A DNA stretch of 64,000 nt from Gnetum montanum (GCA_015680685.1 MNCI01016273.1:2261053-2325052); one strand, 5' to 3'. Shown: positions 1-12,890, counted from the first letter of the stretch. Program-made: numbers and translations. The notes: generated by a model not told the origin, from the sequence alone.

Positions 1-49
1 GTTTCAACATCCTTAATATGGTAACTCCAAGCTATGGATTTGATTTTGG

Positions 50-203
50 GATGTTGGAACCTAAAATAAGTGAAATATAGGTACACCCTAAGATATAGTC
101 CAATTAGAACTTTATATAACTCTTCATTATCCACTATAATCAAACCCATGATCTGGAGCTTCCAAATCAAGTGTCTTACTTTTAGGATAACACCTCATTA
201 TTA
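50..203 (-). repeat. tRNA-derived SINE-like copy 1
   Basis: Minus-oriented copy of a ~150-bp family that recurs in this window. Read on the minus strand it begins with a GAGGTGTTA-type head, has a tRNA-like A box and B box, and ends in a GGTGTACCTAT...GTTCCAAC tail. Boundaries are approximate because the copy is decayed. Confidence 0.55.
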
Positions 204-239
204 TAGGTTTGATTTTGGCAAGCAATATTGAGTTATAAA

Positions 240-395
240 GTTTTAATTTATAACTTAGTGGTAAAGACTCTTAATTTAAAAACTCTAAGTCATGAGTTTG
301 ATTCTGGTAGGTAATGCTAAGTTATATATCCATATATCTTAGGATATACCTATATCACAATTACATCAAGGTTTCAACACCCCCATGTCCCTATA
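240..395 (+). repeat. tRNA-derived SINE-like copy 2
   Basis: Plus-oriented copy lying head to head with copy 1. It shows AACTTAGTGGTAAAGACTC (A-box region), GAGTTTGATTCTGG (B-box region) and the tail TTTCAACACCCCCATG. Boundaries are approximate. Confidence 0.55.
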
Positions 396-3300
396 AAGTT
401 TTAATTTAGCTACATGTCTTGAAAGTAAATATGATTATAAAATATTCTAGGTTCCAAAACCTTTCTCTCCTACTCTCCTATCACAAGGACTTATCCTTTG
501 AAGATTCCTATGGTAAAAATAAAATATTTAGAGTTTATGAATCTTTGCGGTATTTTTAGATTTTGTATTATTTTTAAATACTTAATTAAAACCCTTGATT
601 AACCCATATTATTATACTTTCAACCTAAAACCTTACATGCTCCGTGGATAAGAAAATAAAATAACCTACCTTATTTGAGAGGTTGTGACTCTTACATTAA
701 AATGCAAAGAGCCTAGTGTAGCTAGGGAAATGCTTCAAAAGGGATAAATGATGACAAGGGACTTATTTTTTTAGAAAATAACACGATGCTTCACAAAATG
801 GCAATTCAAGTTTTAAAAGAAGGGGTCCTTTTCTTTTATCCACATCATCATATTGTATTTTGAAAATTGATTTCAATAGTCTCCAAATTATGTGGGTGTC
901 CTTCATGGTACCAGTTCCTTTGATGTCACCAGTTCCTTTGATGTCATTGAAATTGCTAATGTTAGTAGAACCAAAACTACTTAAATCAAAAACATTTTAT
1001 ATTTAAATCCAAGTTCACATCATGTGGTTATATTACACAAACTACCACAATAGAACTATGACATCACTAGAACCTACTTACATTAGCAGGACCCTAACAT
1101 CATCATTAGAATGTTACTTCAACCCAAAGTATAGTTAAAATACCATGGTAGGAAAATAAAAAATTTTACTAAAGTAAAAGGTTTAAAAATAAAAAACAAC
1201 TCATGTTGCTTTAAATTTAAAGTGATTTATATTCAAATTAAGGCATTCTGTGTGAGGTCAAATCACATTTAAGTCTAATAGACTTCCCTATGACATGACT
1301 AAGCAAGCAAGAGATCAACTTAAGAGCAAGGAAAAATACAAATAAGAAACAAGCATCCAAGTAAGCAAGAAACCTTAACGCAATGGAATTCTATAGAAAT
1401 TCCTTTGAGGATTTTGGATTCAAGCTCACAAAAATTGAAAGCTTAAAAAACAAGAGCTAGAAAGGTCTACAAGAAGAATTTTAAAATTCAAATGTCCCTT
1501 AGGCTACACCATTGATAACTAGTTGTGACACAAAAAATTTGAGGTTATGAGTAATGTAGTGAATGTTGTGCTTAATAGGTTTTTCCATGGTGAAACATAA
1601 GTATCCCCTACTTCTATAGTTTCTTCACTCCTACAACTACCTAGAGGGTTGGTTTCTATCAAAGAAGAATGAGGTTGTGGTGCTCAATATGTTTAGTCCT
1701 AAAAATTTTTCACTGTTTCTCATCTCCTACCTTGTGAAAGTAAAACTAGAGAAAATATTAAAGAAGTAGAAAGGTTATCTCTATAAAAATTGAAGGTAAA
1801 AGAGGCTAGTATCAAAGAAATGAGAGTAATTTGAAGAATAATGTAGTAAAGTTTAGTAGAGGCAATGAGGAGTATGTTATCTAAAAGTGGAATATTGATT
1901 CTAGAAAAACCTTGATAGAAAAATTAAATTTCCAAAGGTTACTAATATTTTTATAGCTTTATTTCTACTAGAACACAACCAAGTTATAGAGGGAAAGGAA
2001 GACATCAAGGTGCCAGATTTTAGACTTGGAACTTGAGGTAGAAACAACATATTGGGTAGAGTGGTTTCAAATTTTGATGGACCTGTCCACTATATGGTTT
2101 TTGAGTGTACAATGTTACTTTAAAATTCTTTCTATAATTTTAGTTCAAACTTTCTTATCAAAAAGGTGGACCACTAACGACTATGAAGACAAGTGATCTT
2201 GGAGAAGGAGTAGGAAAACAATCAAAACCTACAAGCTTGTAACACATTCTTGAGGTGCCAATGAAATCACCACAAGCTTTAGAAAAGTATGTCTAAATTT
2301 CTTCAAGTGGAAGTAATGATAAATAGGTAGATTAGGTAGAATAGAAACCTACAAGAAGAATTAAAATTGAAACCTCTAGGTATGGGTTAGACCCTAAAGA
2401 ATTAACATCACCACTATCTTCCACACCTTATTCATTAATTCTAAGCTATCATATCAATAGGGTTTGGTTTCTAAAACATAATATATAGTGGCTCAAATTT
2501 TAATAAATTAGTTCTAATTGTCTAGGGTACAAATCAAAGATTTAGAGCAAGTGAGATAAAATAAAATGACACTAAAGATGGTCTCAATGCATCAAGTAAG
2601 ATCCCTCTCTTCAAAGGATTTTTGAGTGAGTTTAGAAACTACTAAAGGCTTGTAGGAAATGGAAACTATAATAAAAAAATGAAGAGAAGAACCTACCAAA
2701 GGATAAAGAAATAACATCTCTAAAACAAATGGTTGTTGTATTGTCCAAGAGAAACTTACACCTAGAGGAAGAAAATTTCCAAGCTTAAGAGAGGTGGGTA
2801 GAAGTCACAGAGTAGAACTAGTCCATAGAGGATGAAGTATTCAAGTTAGAAGGCCATGTTTAGTCTTTAGAGCAATAATTCAAGATAAGTCATAGGAAAT
2901 CCTTATCATTTTATGTTTCAAGTATTCAAAATATGTTAAAAGATTTCTAGGAAGGGTAACAAGTAGGAAGAAAGTTCTATTGTATAACTGAGTTTGAAAT
3001 AAATGATGTGGTAGAAGCATGATTGTCTATAATCATGATCATGTCATTTCATTTATCACCTCACTTGTTGAAGCAAGTAAGCAAAATAAACGTTTTTGTG
3101 AAAAAAAATGGATAATATCTTGCAATTTTTTGTACTTGCCGCTTTGATGAATGAAGAAAAAGTTCTAATTGAACAAAAATTTAATCTAAGTTTTTTGTTT
3201 TTCTTATTTGTTATTCTACAAATCAGTTATGCTTCAATTTTTCTTTAAAGTTTTCTCTCAATTAGACTATTCACACTGAAACTTTTACTTCTTCTAAAGC

Positions 3301-3912
3301 TTGCTCTTTCGTAGATTGATTTTCTTATTTTAAGAAATCATTTTGTGCATGATCCTACTTGCAAATATGAGAACCATGCTTAGATTACATATTTGAATTG
3401 TATTAAGTCAAGAAGTGAAATTTTTGTGTCTCAACACTAAAGCTTTGTATAGGTATTTGGACTATTACCAACATTATATTTCAACAAAATTAGTGTAAAC
3501 TTTGTTTGAAGTAACCCTAAAATTAGTTTGAACTAATTTCAAGATCAATAGGATCCTATATACTTTGAAAATTATTTTTTATTTATATTTTATTTTGTAA
3601 AATATAAAACTTCTTTTTCATAAACTGCTATTTTCACCTTAAATTATCTGTTATCTTTCTTTTGGTAGTGTAATCCCTTTCTTCATCTACAAAAATAATA
3701 GATCTAAGTATTTTATGAAGAAAATGTTGTATTTGTATCTATAGGACCTAACTTAACAATGAGTTCTTCCAAAACATTAAAACATTTTCCTAGTGAAACT
3801 ACTAGTGAAAGGCTCATAGCTCAAATAGATCAAAGAATTTATAATTTCTTTTATATAAGAAATGAAGGGAGATTTTAGTTCAATTGCTTTGGCTGGGGGC
3901 CACAAAAGTATG
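396..3912. other. Anonymous AT-rich intergenic DNA
   Basis: No gene was recognised. Open frames are short and interrupted. Roughly 1490-3000 on the plus strand has a composition (Lys/Glu-rich, coil-like stretches) that could be a very decayed coding region of an old transposable element, but no domain could be named. E1 inserted at the right edge of this stretch. Confidence 0.4.
910..945. repeat. 18-bp perfect tandem duplication
   Basis: The unit ACCAGTTCCTTTGATGTC occurs twice back to back. This is a simple recent local duplication with no visible function. Confidence 0.8.
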
Positions 3913-4819
3913 TGATGAGTGGTGAGGTACCCCTACACTCAACCATATGAATATGAGTGTTTCACGTATGATCTGATTGAACTCTGCAGATGGGCTAGTT
4001 GTGATATCTAGATAGTTACTCATTGATCGCAGTTCACTGTCTTCCCACCTAGACTAGTATTTGCTTTTCCACACATGGTTTAGTCCAAAGTGAGGTGTAT
4101 GATGTGGTCCTAAACTAGTGCTACTTCTGGAGGCAATGGAAAATAACTTTAACTAAGCTAAGAGGAAAATGGAGAGAGAGTTAAGCTAATAGGAGATAGG
4201 GGGAGAGAATCTAAACTAGCCTAAGTGCAATGAGCATTCATTCCTTAATTATCCATACACATCTTGGACCTCATGGATGACTACCATTGGGATTACCAAG
4301 TGCATGGCCTAGGTACGCTACTGGGATACCAAGTAGTCACACTTAAATGCTTGTGATTAAGTCATACTCACTCCATGTTTAAGGAGTTTAGGGTGAAGAG
4401 ACATTAACTATGAAAGCAATAGATAACAATAACAATTAAATAATTAAACTAAGTAAATGCTACAATAATGAAGTAATCTCGATCTTTATTTCAAGTCATG
4501 AGTGTGTCCAAGTACATCACACTCAAATAAAGGTGTCGTAAAATTACAATCATCACATTGCAGGCATACACTAGGGGAAAATAGTTGAGAGGAAAAAATG
4601 ACAAAAATACTTTACTCTAATACTAAATTGACTATTGAATTTCCCGTGTGCTCCATTTTGTATTTATAGGGTTACATGGAAACCACGATATCATGGGTGC
4701 AATATCAGGGGTCTAAGATTAGGACACATCAAATATCAGGGGTCTGATAACAAGGGGCCAATATCAGCATTTGGTTAACAAGGGTCTAATATCAGCACTT
4801 GACAAACCATGATTCATCA
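3913..4819 (-). repeat. E1 3' LTR
   Basis: 907 bp, with TATA box TATTTATAG at 4661-4669 (read as CTATAAATA on the element strand). Between the TATA and the outer U3 end lies an array of ATATCAG-type units. The adjoining sequence at 4820-4833 reads CATGGGGGTG-like on the element strand, the expected polypurine tract. Confidence 0.88.
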
Positions 4820-4999
4820 CACCCCCATGACTGAATAACAACTTGTCCTTGAGTTAAAAAATGAGAATGAGTCCAATTGATTACACAATGGATAGGTATG
4901 GGATTATTGACTAACTAGGAATTATTCATACCGCAGTGTGGGATTGGACAAAATAAATTTGGGACATAGACACAGAATTACAAAACTTTTTTGGAACTC

Positions 5000-5434
5000 A
5001 TGTGGTTCTAGATGGTGATGGCTCCTCCATGGATGCTTTTTCTTTGTCTTGGCATCGAGATTCTATGATTGATACCATTGAAGAAGTGCCTAACATTTCT
5101 CCTCTTCTATCCAAGGATTATGAGTTATCCATGTTGATGTTCCAATGTTTGATGGATTCAGCACTTCCCATGGACACAAAAACTACATGAACACTTGATT
5201 AGCCTTGACATGCTATGCTACAAATAGCTATTGTTCCTATTCATAGGCTTGAGCCCTGACCTCTCCACCTTTTGCTTAGCTAGATTGTACAGTGACAAGA
5301 GTTTCCTAATGGATGTTGAATGATTATGCCTCCTACTTTGCATGTTCTGCATGAGGTCCTTGGCCTCTGGCTTCCCCTAAACATTCAATTGCACCTTGAG
5401 AAGATCCTCCATGTTTTCCTCTTTTAGGTGTCAT
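5000..5434 (-). pseudogene. E1 ORF2 remnant (internally deleted)
   Basis: Starts at ATG 5434-5432, directly after a TATAG acceptor-like AG and a TACTAA motif. The first residues (MTPKRGKHGGSSQGA) align with the ORF2 starts of E3 and N, and the end near 5000 matches the ORF2 3' end of E3 near 26300. Most of the ORF is deleted and stops interrupt the rest, so no product is expected. Confidence 0.6.
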
Positions 5435-6787
5435 CTATAATCACACAAGGATCAATTTTTAGTAAGGTTATTGAAAGAAGTTTAATTATTTCATACCTTA
5501 CTTATTGCCTTTAGCAATTATTGAATTATTTTCTTAGTGTGATTGTAGAGTTAGAAATGTTTTCAAGGAAGTTTCCCTAAAAGTTTAATGTCAGACCTAG
5601 TTTTTTTAGGTGACACATCAAAGGACATGTAATGGTTTTTAGGAATGTTTGATAAAATCATGATAAAGGAAAGAATAGATTTGGCAATGAGGTGCTTGGA
5701 GGGTATAAAATGATGTGGTGGTGTGCAACAACTACAAATTACGAAAGTCACACAAGTGGGTCCTCCCCAAAGTAGGTTTCTACCTATAATGCCGTTGTGT
5801 AACCACATCTTAAAATTTCTATAAGCACTAGAAGGGTTAAATGTAATCTACACCAGTTCCACAAAACACACACATGTAGATACCACTATGATGAGGTATG
5901 AATTTTATGCCACATAAGACACAAGTAAAAAATTCTTGAATAGGAAGATGGGATGAATTGTAAAAGGGATTGCAAAGCTTGGGACATGAGGTAACTAGCC
6001 TAAGGCACAATGAATCCTTAGTGTAAGGCATGATTAATGTGTCACTAACCTATCACTCAAAAATCAGGACCAAGTCCATTCCACCAATTAGTGACATCGC
6101 ATTGTTTCATCCCATGATGGACAACCATCAGAGCATTATGATAGCAAGGTGCACAATCACTTGGCATTCATACAATGGAGGAGTGATTTTTTCTTTGTGG
6201 CACTCTCTCTCTTTGTATTTTTATTTTTATTTTTTTGTCAATGCTTAATCCAAAGAAGTTTCCTACCTTTAGGCATGGATGCATGTCTTTCCAGTGGAAC
6301 ATCCTAGAATAGCATTGAGTTTCCTTGACTGAGTGCCTTTTGATTACTCTTAATCCCATTTTTCATTAGATCTACAAGGATCTTAGTACAACCAAGCTAC
6401 ATGACAACTCCTATAGATGTCACCAAAGAGAATCCACAAGTCCCCTTGATGTCACACCCTAGCCATTCCTGCTTAGTCCATCCTTCTTCACTTTGGGTAT
6501 AATAAACACAAGGTTACTTTAAGTTTTAATGATTAGGAATATCATTGTACCTAGGGTAGAACCTCTTATTAATAGAATGGTTGGGTGGATATGATGGGCT
6601 TGCTATCCAAATAATTAGTTACTCTAGACTTGATAGAAAAGAAGAACACCTCAACCAATGGGTCACATCAATGTTTTATTTGTAGATGAGATTACTCATA
6701 AAAAGATAAAAATATAACAAGGAAAAATTGGAAAAAAAATTGTAAAATTAAAAATAAAAAGAAAAATAGTTATTAATTATTTTTTTG

Positions 6788-8771
6788 TTAGAATGAGGGA
6801 TACCCCCCATAACTAAACGATTGAGCATGGCTAGAATTAATAAATGGAAGGTTGGGATCCTTGCATGCTGGAAATATTGGAACCTAATCATACTTACCCC
6901 ATTGGGGTTTACACACTTGATTAGAGTTGACATAGTTGGGCAAGTTAAAATATGTGGTTAATTTATAAGGAGTTGACCCACTATGGTACTTTTGATCGTA
7001 AGATGGTATGCAAGGATCAACATGTCTCCCCATGTAGCTATATTCATTGGGCCTCATGGTTGTTGGAGTATTGAGTGATGGCCCTGATAAGGTAACATGA
7101 GGTGTTGGGTTTGAAGAGGAAGATGCACCATAGTGTTGGACTTGTGTTGAGTTGGCAGATGCAGTGGTTTTTGAACTATGGTGTCCCTTTCTATGGTCAT
7201 GTCCAAAGAAGGGATGTCTATGATGTTGTGGAGGATTCCCATTGTTGTTGATAGTAGAAGCACAAGTAGCATTCGTGGGTTGATGCTGTGGTGCAAAAAA
7301 TTCTGGAACACTTGGTGGCGATGTAAAAGGAGATGAAGGATGACAATGTTGAAATTGAGGAGAAGTATAATGTACATGATGTGGTGGTCCTATTGGAGAG
7401 GATATGCATTGATAGTATTGAGGAGAATAATAATAGTGGGATGAGATAGAGGATGTTGACCTAGTTGGGGAAACAAGATATTGAACTTGATAAGAACTTA
7501 GGTTTGGATAGTATGAAGGGTGTAACCAATTTGGGGATGGCATCCCCCACAACTAGGATTGTTGCCACTATGATCAAGCACCATATTTCTACATGAACTC
7601 TAGATGCAACATTCTACAGCAATGCTCATGTAAATGTAACAAGATTGGGCATTGGCCCTTGGGATGATTGTACAAGCAAATTTTACATTGATATGTATGA
7701 TTAGTAGTTAAGTTCTTCAACCCTTATTTCCAATTTTCTAAAGGTGTTTTGTCCTATTTCTTGGGTTGTCATAATTCTACCTCTAATAGCATTAGCATAT
7801 TCTCCACATTTTTCATGCATCTATTCCATCATCCTATTGATCTTTGCCTCAACTTCATCCAATGATTGTAGTATTGGCAAAGATGGTTTCACCTCCTTGT
7901 AGTGAGTTGATTTCTCCTCTTCATAATCATGGGCCCTTACTGATTTTTGGGCCCGTTGATACTTTTGAGCATTCTCTCATTTAGCCATTCCTCCTTCTTC
8001 TTTTGCTACCCACTTGATAAGCTCTTGGAATTGATGGGTTCGTAGTTCATATAGTTGACCTTAGGCATACATCCCTAAGGTCTCCCTTGTTTCATTACAA
8101 AGCCCATCTATGATATGGTACATTAGCCTTTCCTCAAAGAACCCATGGCCTGGGTAGTTGTTTAAGAATGCATAATATCTTTCTAAGGCCATGTCCAAAG
8201 GTTCATGTTGCACTTGTTTCCACTCTTGGATTTATTGCCTTAAGGTTGACACTCTTTCATAAGTTTCATATCTTTCATTGAAAATTTCTGCCATTGTTGG
8301 CCAACGTCAGATTGATTTTGGTTTTAAGGACCTATACCATACTTTTACGTGGCCAATGAGTGTCATAGGAAAGATCTTAAGTTTTTTCCATCCATTATCA
8401 ATTTTATTCCATACACAAGCATCCTAGAAGGGTTGTAAATGTTGTTTTGGATCTAAATCATAGCCTCCTAAAAACTTAGGAAAGCTGTTTAAGTCAAGCC
8501 TAGGTAGACAGCTTTCCTTATGATGTCTACGAGATATTCAAATAGCCTCTTGTATTTCCGTTAGACTTGTAATGGCCAATAGGGGTTCATCATCACTAGG
8601 TATGTTATGCATTTTTGAGTTGGGATGATGTTGTTTGTGTTTATGCTCATAGGAGACCCCTATATCAGATTGGGTACTCCAAACTTCATCTTCATCATTA
8701 TATAATTCATTGGTTCTTTAATGAATTACCTTACTAGTTGTTGCGTTATCATAGTCTTGTGAGAGAGACAT
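6788..8771 (-). pseudogene. E1 gag (decayed)
   Basis: Structural polyprotein remnant of the retrotransposon. It begins at ATG 8771 (MSLSQDYDNAT) and ends at TAA 6788-6790. A retrotransposon gag core with motifs such as KVWYRSLKP, EWKQVQHEPLDMALERYYA and NETRETLGMYA lies around 8450-8080. A zinc knuckle CKICLYNHPKGQC lies at 7649-7687. The C-terminal part is rich in Pro, Ser, His and Tyr, with the longest open piece at 6884-7552 (222 codons). Several in-frame stops make it a pseudogene. No protease or polymerase follows. Confidence 0.85.
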
Positions 8772-8898
8772 GGTTGTAAATTTATGTGTGATTTAATTTT
8801 AATTATTATTATTATTTATATTTTTTTTGAAAGATATATTGTTAATACTTTGTTACAACAATCTTGTATGATGTAACTAATCTAGATAACTAGCACCA

Positions 8899-8916
8899 TC
8901 CTTGGCAACGATGCCA
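8899..8916 (-). other. E1 primer-binding site (tRNA-Asp type)
   Basis: The element strand reads TGGCATCGTTGCCAAGGA one base inside the LTR. This is the tRNA-Asp-complementary site TGGCGCCGTTGCCGGGGA known from Athila-like Gypsy elements, with C-to-T and G-to-A decay. Confidence 0.85.
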
Positions 8917-8917
8917 A

Positions 8918-9846
8918 TGATGAGTGGCAAGGTACCCCTACACTCAACCATACGAACACGAGTGTTTCACGCATGATCCTATCAAGCTTTGTAGATGGGC
9001 TAGTTGTGGTATCTAGATAGTTACTCATTGATCAAAGTTCACTGTCTTCCCACCTAGACTAGTATTTGCTTTGTCATGTATGGTTTAGTCCAGAGTGAAG
9101 TGTATGATGTGGTCCTAAACTAGTGCTACTCCTGGAGGCAATGGAAAATAACTTTAACTAAACTAAGACGAAAAGGGAGAGAGAGTTAAGCTAATAGGAG
9201 ATAGGGGGAGAGAATCTAAACTAGCCTAAGTGTGATGAGCATCCATTCCTTAATCATCCATACACATCTTGGACCTCATGCATGACTACCACTAGGATTA
9301 CCAAGCTCATGGCCTAGGTATGCTATTGGGATACCAAGTAGTCACACTTAAATGCTCATGATTAATTCGTACTCATTTTGTGTTTAAGGCATTTAGGGTG
9401 AAGAGATATTAACTATGAAAGCAATAAATAACAATAAAAATTAAATAATTAAACTATGTGAATGTTGCAATGATGAAGTAATCTCGATCTTTATTTCCAA
9501 TCATGTGTGTGTCCAAGTACATCACACTTGAATAAAGGTGTCGTACAATTACTATCATCACACTACGAGCATACACTGGGGGAAAAGAGTTGAGAGGGAA
9601 AAATGACAAAAAGACTCTACTCTAACATTAAACTGACTATTGACTTTCCCATACGCCCCATTGTGTATTTATAGGCTCACACGGGAACCGTGATATTGCA
9701 TATGCAATATCGCTTGTCAGGTTGCAATATCGTAGGTGCGATATCCGAGGTTTGATATTGGGAGCCATCTCCAATAATAGGGGTCTAATATCAGCACCTA
9801 GTTAACAAGGGTCTGATATCAGCACCTGACAAACCATGATTCATCG
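8918..9846 (-). repeat. E1 5' LTR
   Basis: 929 bp, paired with 3913-4819. The TATA box is at 9665-9673. The promoter-proximal array (about 9688-9835) mixes GATATCG-type and ATATCAG-type units. The outer end TCATC-G is mutated from TCATCA. Confidence 0.88.
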
Positions 9847-9851
9847 ATATG

Positions 9852-10364
9852 CTAATATTTTTGGTTTTTCTTCCTAAAGAAATAGATATATTCAAGTAAT
9901 ATTGTATAAACTTTAGAGATTTAAGTCATTTACCTATTTTTTAAAATATATAATAAAATATGATAGTTATAAAATTTTCCATCTTTGACATCTTCTCTAG
10001 GATATCATAAGGATTATTTTTCATTGTGGCATGCACTATATGTTTAAGTGAAATAATATTATTTTATTAAATATTATTATTTAAATAAGTCTTATTGGAA
10101 TTTCTTCTCACATACTTTCCAAGTATGCATTCTATATTATTCTTTGGCATTTACATTTTTGTTTAGTTAGTGTTAGTTTCTCTATTTATCTATTTATTAT
10201 TTTTATAGAATCATTGATTGTTACCATTATATCACAATATGTATTCATTCATATGTGTACTTTAGATTTTAATAACCAATCTAAAGAATATTTTAAAATT
10301 TCATGTTTTGTTCATCTACTTAAACTCTTATTGAGATTATCATTGCCCTAACAAATCAGAAGTT
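9852..10364. other. Anonymous AT-rich intergenic DNA
   Basis: No gene, repeat end or domain was recognised. The sequence continues the E1 target locus. Confidence 0.4.
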
Positions 10365-10480
10365 TTAATCATAACATTGAGTTCTTAGCCTAGTGGTAGC
10401 CATCCTAATTTAGAAAGCCTAAGTTATGAATTTGATTCTAGTAGGTAGTTGTTGAGTTATAAAGTTTTAGTTAAGTTATG
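10365..10480 (+). repeat. SINE-like copy 3 (3'-truncated)
   Basis: Contains TTAGCCTAGTGGTAGCC (A box) and AATTTGATTCTAG (B box) at the expected ~30-nt spacing. The tail is lost. Confidence 0.55.
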
Positions 10481-11149
10481 TGAAAGTTCATTTTTATTGG
10501 AGGGAGATATCAAACCTTAAAAAAGAAATAATAATATATAAAAATTTATATTAGATTATGATAGATCAATAACGACATAGAGTCTAAAGAAAAAGTCCAA
10601 TGGTTTTGGGATGTATTTTTAGGTTTTCATAGTTATAACCAATCCTAGGAAACCTCCCCTTTGGAGTAGGAAAAAGATTAGACCTTACTCTCATTTAGCA
10701 ATGACCTCATAAGTTTTCACTTCTTAGTAAAGGATCTCTTATAAAAAGAAAGAAATATCTTTCTAAATACAAATAAATATTTCAATATAAAATTAACAAA
10801 TAGCAATGGAAGTTGAAAGATGTCATCCTTAAGCCTTTAATAAAAAAAGAAATTAATACTGTAAGAAGCAAACTAATTGTTTGGTTTTTAGTAGAATCAT
10901 TTTTTTTCTTGAGGTTGTATCTAAGAAGCAATATTTTTGAGAATCTAATATTTAACTCCCGAAGAAAGACCATAGGTATGCTCTAGCTACTTGAACCTAA
11001 CTACACACCAAAGCTTCCAAATAGAATAGAGAATAAGTGACGAAGACACAAGTTCTATGAAAGTTTTGTATTGGTTATATATCCAAGGGGCACATATAGT
11101 TTTTTGTTGTTCTTGTTGTTATGCAAGTTGGTATGGAGAAGGATGGAGT
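10481..11149. other. Anonymous AT-rich intergenic DNA
   Basis: Only short spurious frames are present. Nothing was recognised. Confidence 0.4.
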
Positions 11150-11285
11150 TAAAACCTGAAACATTTTTACCTCCAAGACATATGGTTCAATTAGAACTTT
11201 ATAACTTAGTATTCCCCACCAGAATTAAACTCATAACTTAGAATTTCCAAATCAAAAGTCTTACCACTAGGCCAACACCTCATTG
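11150..11285 (-). repeat. SINE-like copy 4
   Basis: On the minus strand: head AATGAGGTGTTGGCCTAGTG, B-box region and a degraded tail. Spacing is the same as in the other copies. Confidence 0.55.
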
Positions 11286-11424
11286 TTAAGGGGTACATAT
11301 AGTCATCTAGTTCTATTTATGATAATTGCTCCTACTTTCCCACTCTTTGAAGCATGTAAGTCTTAATCATAATTCATGATATAGAGAACTAGACACTTTC
11401 ATACATCATCATCTTAGTGAAATA

Positions 11425-11555
11425 TTTGATAGGGGATATATATACCCAATACAAATCTTTCATAGAGCTTATCATTGCCTACTAGAATCAAATCCATGAC
11501 TTAGAGTTTTCAAATCAAGAGTTTTACCACTAGGCTAACACCTCATTGTTACATA
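11425..11555 (-). repeat. SINE-like copy 5
   Basis: Minus-oriented. It keeps GAGGTGTTAGCCTAGTGGTA and ATGGATTTGATTCTAG, and the tail is degraded. Confidence 0.55.
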
Positions 11556-11637
11556 TGATCAACTAATTATGTTATGTCATACTATATTTTTACCATACTC
11601 CTTAATAGCATGTATTTTAGAATACTGCTTAGGGATA

Positions 11638-11792
11638 TTAGAACCTGAATTAAGTGAAACATAGGTACACCCTAAGATGAATCGTCCAATTAGGACTTTA
11701 TATAATTTAGCATTGCCCACCAGAATCAAACCCATAACCCGAAGCTTCCAAATTAAGTGTCATACCACTAGGCTAACACCTCATTGTTTTTT
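11638..11792 (-). repeat. SINE-like copy 6 (well preserved)
   Basis: Minus-oriented, near full length. It has head GAGGTGTTAGCCTAGTGGTA, B box GGGTTTGATTCTGG, then CTTAGGGTGTACCTATG and a GGTTCTAA tail. This is the best single example of the family here. Confidence 0.65.
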
Positions 11793-11884
11793 AGCATACT
11801 ACTTGAAATCAAATGTGACTTACAACCTACAACCCATATGTTGTAATGAAATAAGCTATACCTCATCAATATTATAGGGAGGAG

Positions 11885-12055
11885 GAAGTGTTGGAACCTT
11901 GAAATAATTGTAATATAGGTACATCCCAAGATATATAGTCTAATTAGAAATTGAAAGTTTTTTTTTTTTAAATTGTAACTCAGTGCTACTTAGTGGAATC
12001 AAACCTATGACTTGGACTTAACAAGACTTCTACCACTAGGCGAACACCTCATTGT
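11885..12055 (-). repeat. SINE-like copy 7
   Basis: Minus-oriented. It runs from a GAGGTGTTCGCCTAGTGGTA head to a GGTTCCAACAC tail and contains an internal homopolymer expansion near 11960. Confidence 0.6.
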
Positions 12056-12115
12056 TTCTTCATCAATATTATATGATAAGCAATATTTATTAGAAGTTAT
12101 GTGTATTAGAGTCCA

Positions 12116-12262
12116 TAATGAGGTGTTAGCCTAGTGGTGCACATCTTGGCCTAGTAACCCCAAGTCATAGATTCAACTCTACTAGTTAACATTAGGTTAT
12201 AAACTTCTATAAATCTTGGGGTGTACCTATGTTTCAATTATTTCATGTTCCAACACCCCCCA
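12116..12262 (+). repeat. SINE-like copy 8 (well preserved)
   Basis: Plus-oriented full-length copy with head ATGAGGTGTTAGCCTAGTGG, B-box region ATAGATTCAACTCTA, GGGGTGTACCTATGTTTC and tail GTTCCAACACCCCCC. Confidence 0.65.
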
Positions 12263-12264
12263 TG

Positions 12265-12345
12265 TGTATTAAAGTCTTGGCTTGATAATCCCAAGTCAAA
12301 TGGTCAATTCTACTAAGCAATACTTTTAAATTAAAAAAAAAATTT
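12265..12345 (+). repeat. SINE-like copy 9 (fragment)
   Basis: Partial plus-oriented copy directly after copy 8. Only the A-to-B box middle part (CTTGGCTTGATAATCCCAAG...) is recognisable. Confidence 0.4.
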
Positions 12346-12890
12346 GTAAAAGGAACTTTAACATTAATATGATGGATCCAGAGGGTCTTATGGAACATAA
12401 ATTAATATTTTAGTTTTAGAAGTGCCATGTTTTTTCTTTTTCTTTTTAATTATTAGTGCGTTATTTTTAAGGGTAAGATGAAATGTTGCTCCAATTAGTG
12501 TCGTGTAACTTTCATTTATTAATCATACTTTTGTTCTCGGGCATCATTAAGAAGGACATGGTTGTTGAATGATTCTCTGCCTCCAATGCCTTTGGATAGA
12601 TAGATTTTCCCCATGCAAAGAAAAAACACTAGAGAAATCTGGTGGCCATGATCCATGGAGAATTTGCAGGTCACCACTTGCACGACATTCTCCAATAATG
12701 TTTGATCCTTTTGGTGGTGCGTTGCATCTAAGAAATCCAAGTCTCAGCCATTGGGCTCGCTTGACGTATGCAAAGCTCTAAGATGATAAAGTGGCTTAGT
12801 CGACTTACATAGGCAACTATTGAGATTGATTATCAAAAAAACAAGGAAGATAGAATAACATATACGCCTCATCATTACATCTAACTTTCA
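12346..12890. other. Upstream flank of the NLA gene, no gene recognised
   Basis: Composition changes here from AT-rich repeat DNA to a more balanced sequence. Open frames on both strands near 12519-12781 are short and match nothing I recognise. Confidence 0.35.

Larger units (their letters stand above)
3913..9846 (-). mobile_element. E1: gag-only Gypsy/Athila-like LTR retrotransposon
   Basis: Complete LTR element on the minus strand. LTRs are at 3913-4819 and 8918-9846, and the LTR ends are TGATGA/TCATCA (the right end is mutated to TCATCG). The candidate 5-bp target duplication is GTATG (3908-3912) versus ATATG (9847-9851). A tRNA-Asp-type primer site lies next to the right LTR and a purine tract next to the left LTR. 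The internal region is only ~4.1 kb. It holds gag and a remnant of ORF2 but no protease, reverse transcriptase or integrase, so the element is non-autonomous. The two LTRs differ at roughly a tenth of positions by eye, mostly C/T and G/A changes, which indicates an old insertion. Confidence 0.9.

Noticed and set aside
5563-6359. Small open frames (61-81 codons) inside E1.
   Set aside because: They lie in non-coding family blocks that recur with different frames in E3 and N, and share no conserved protein.
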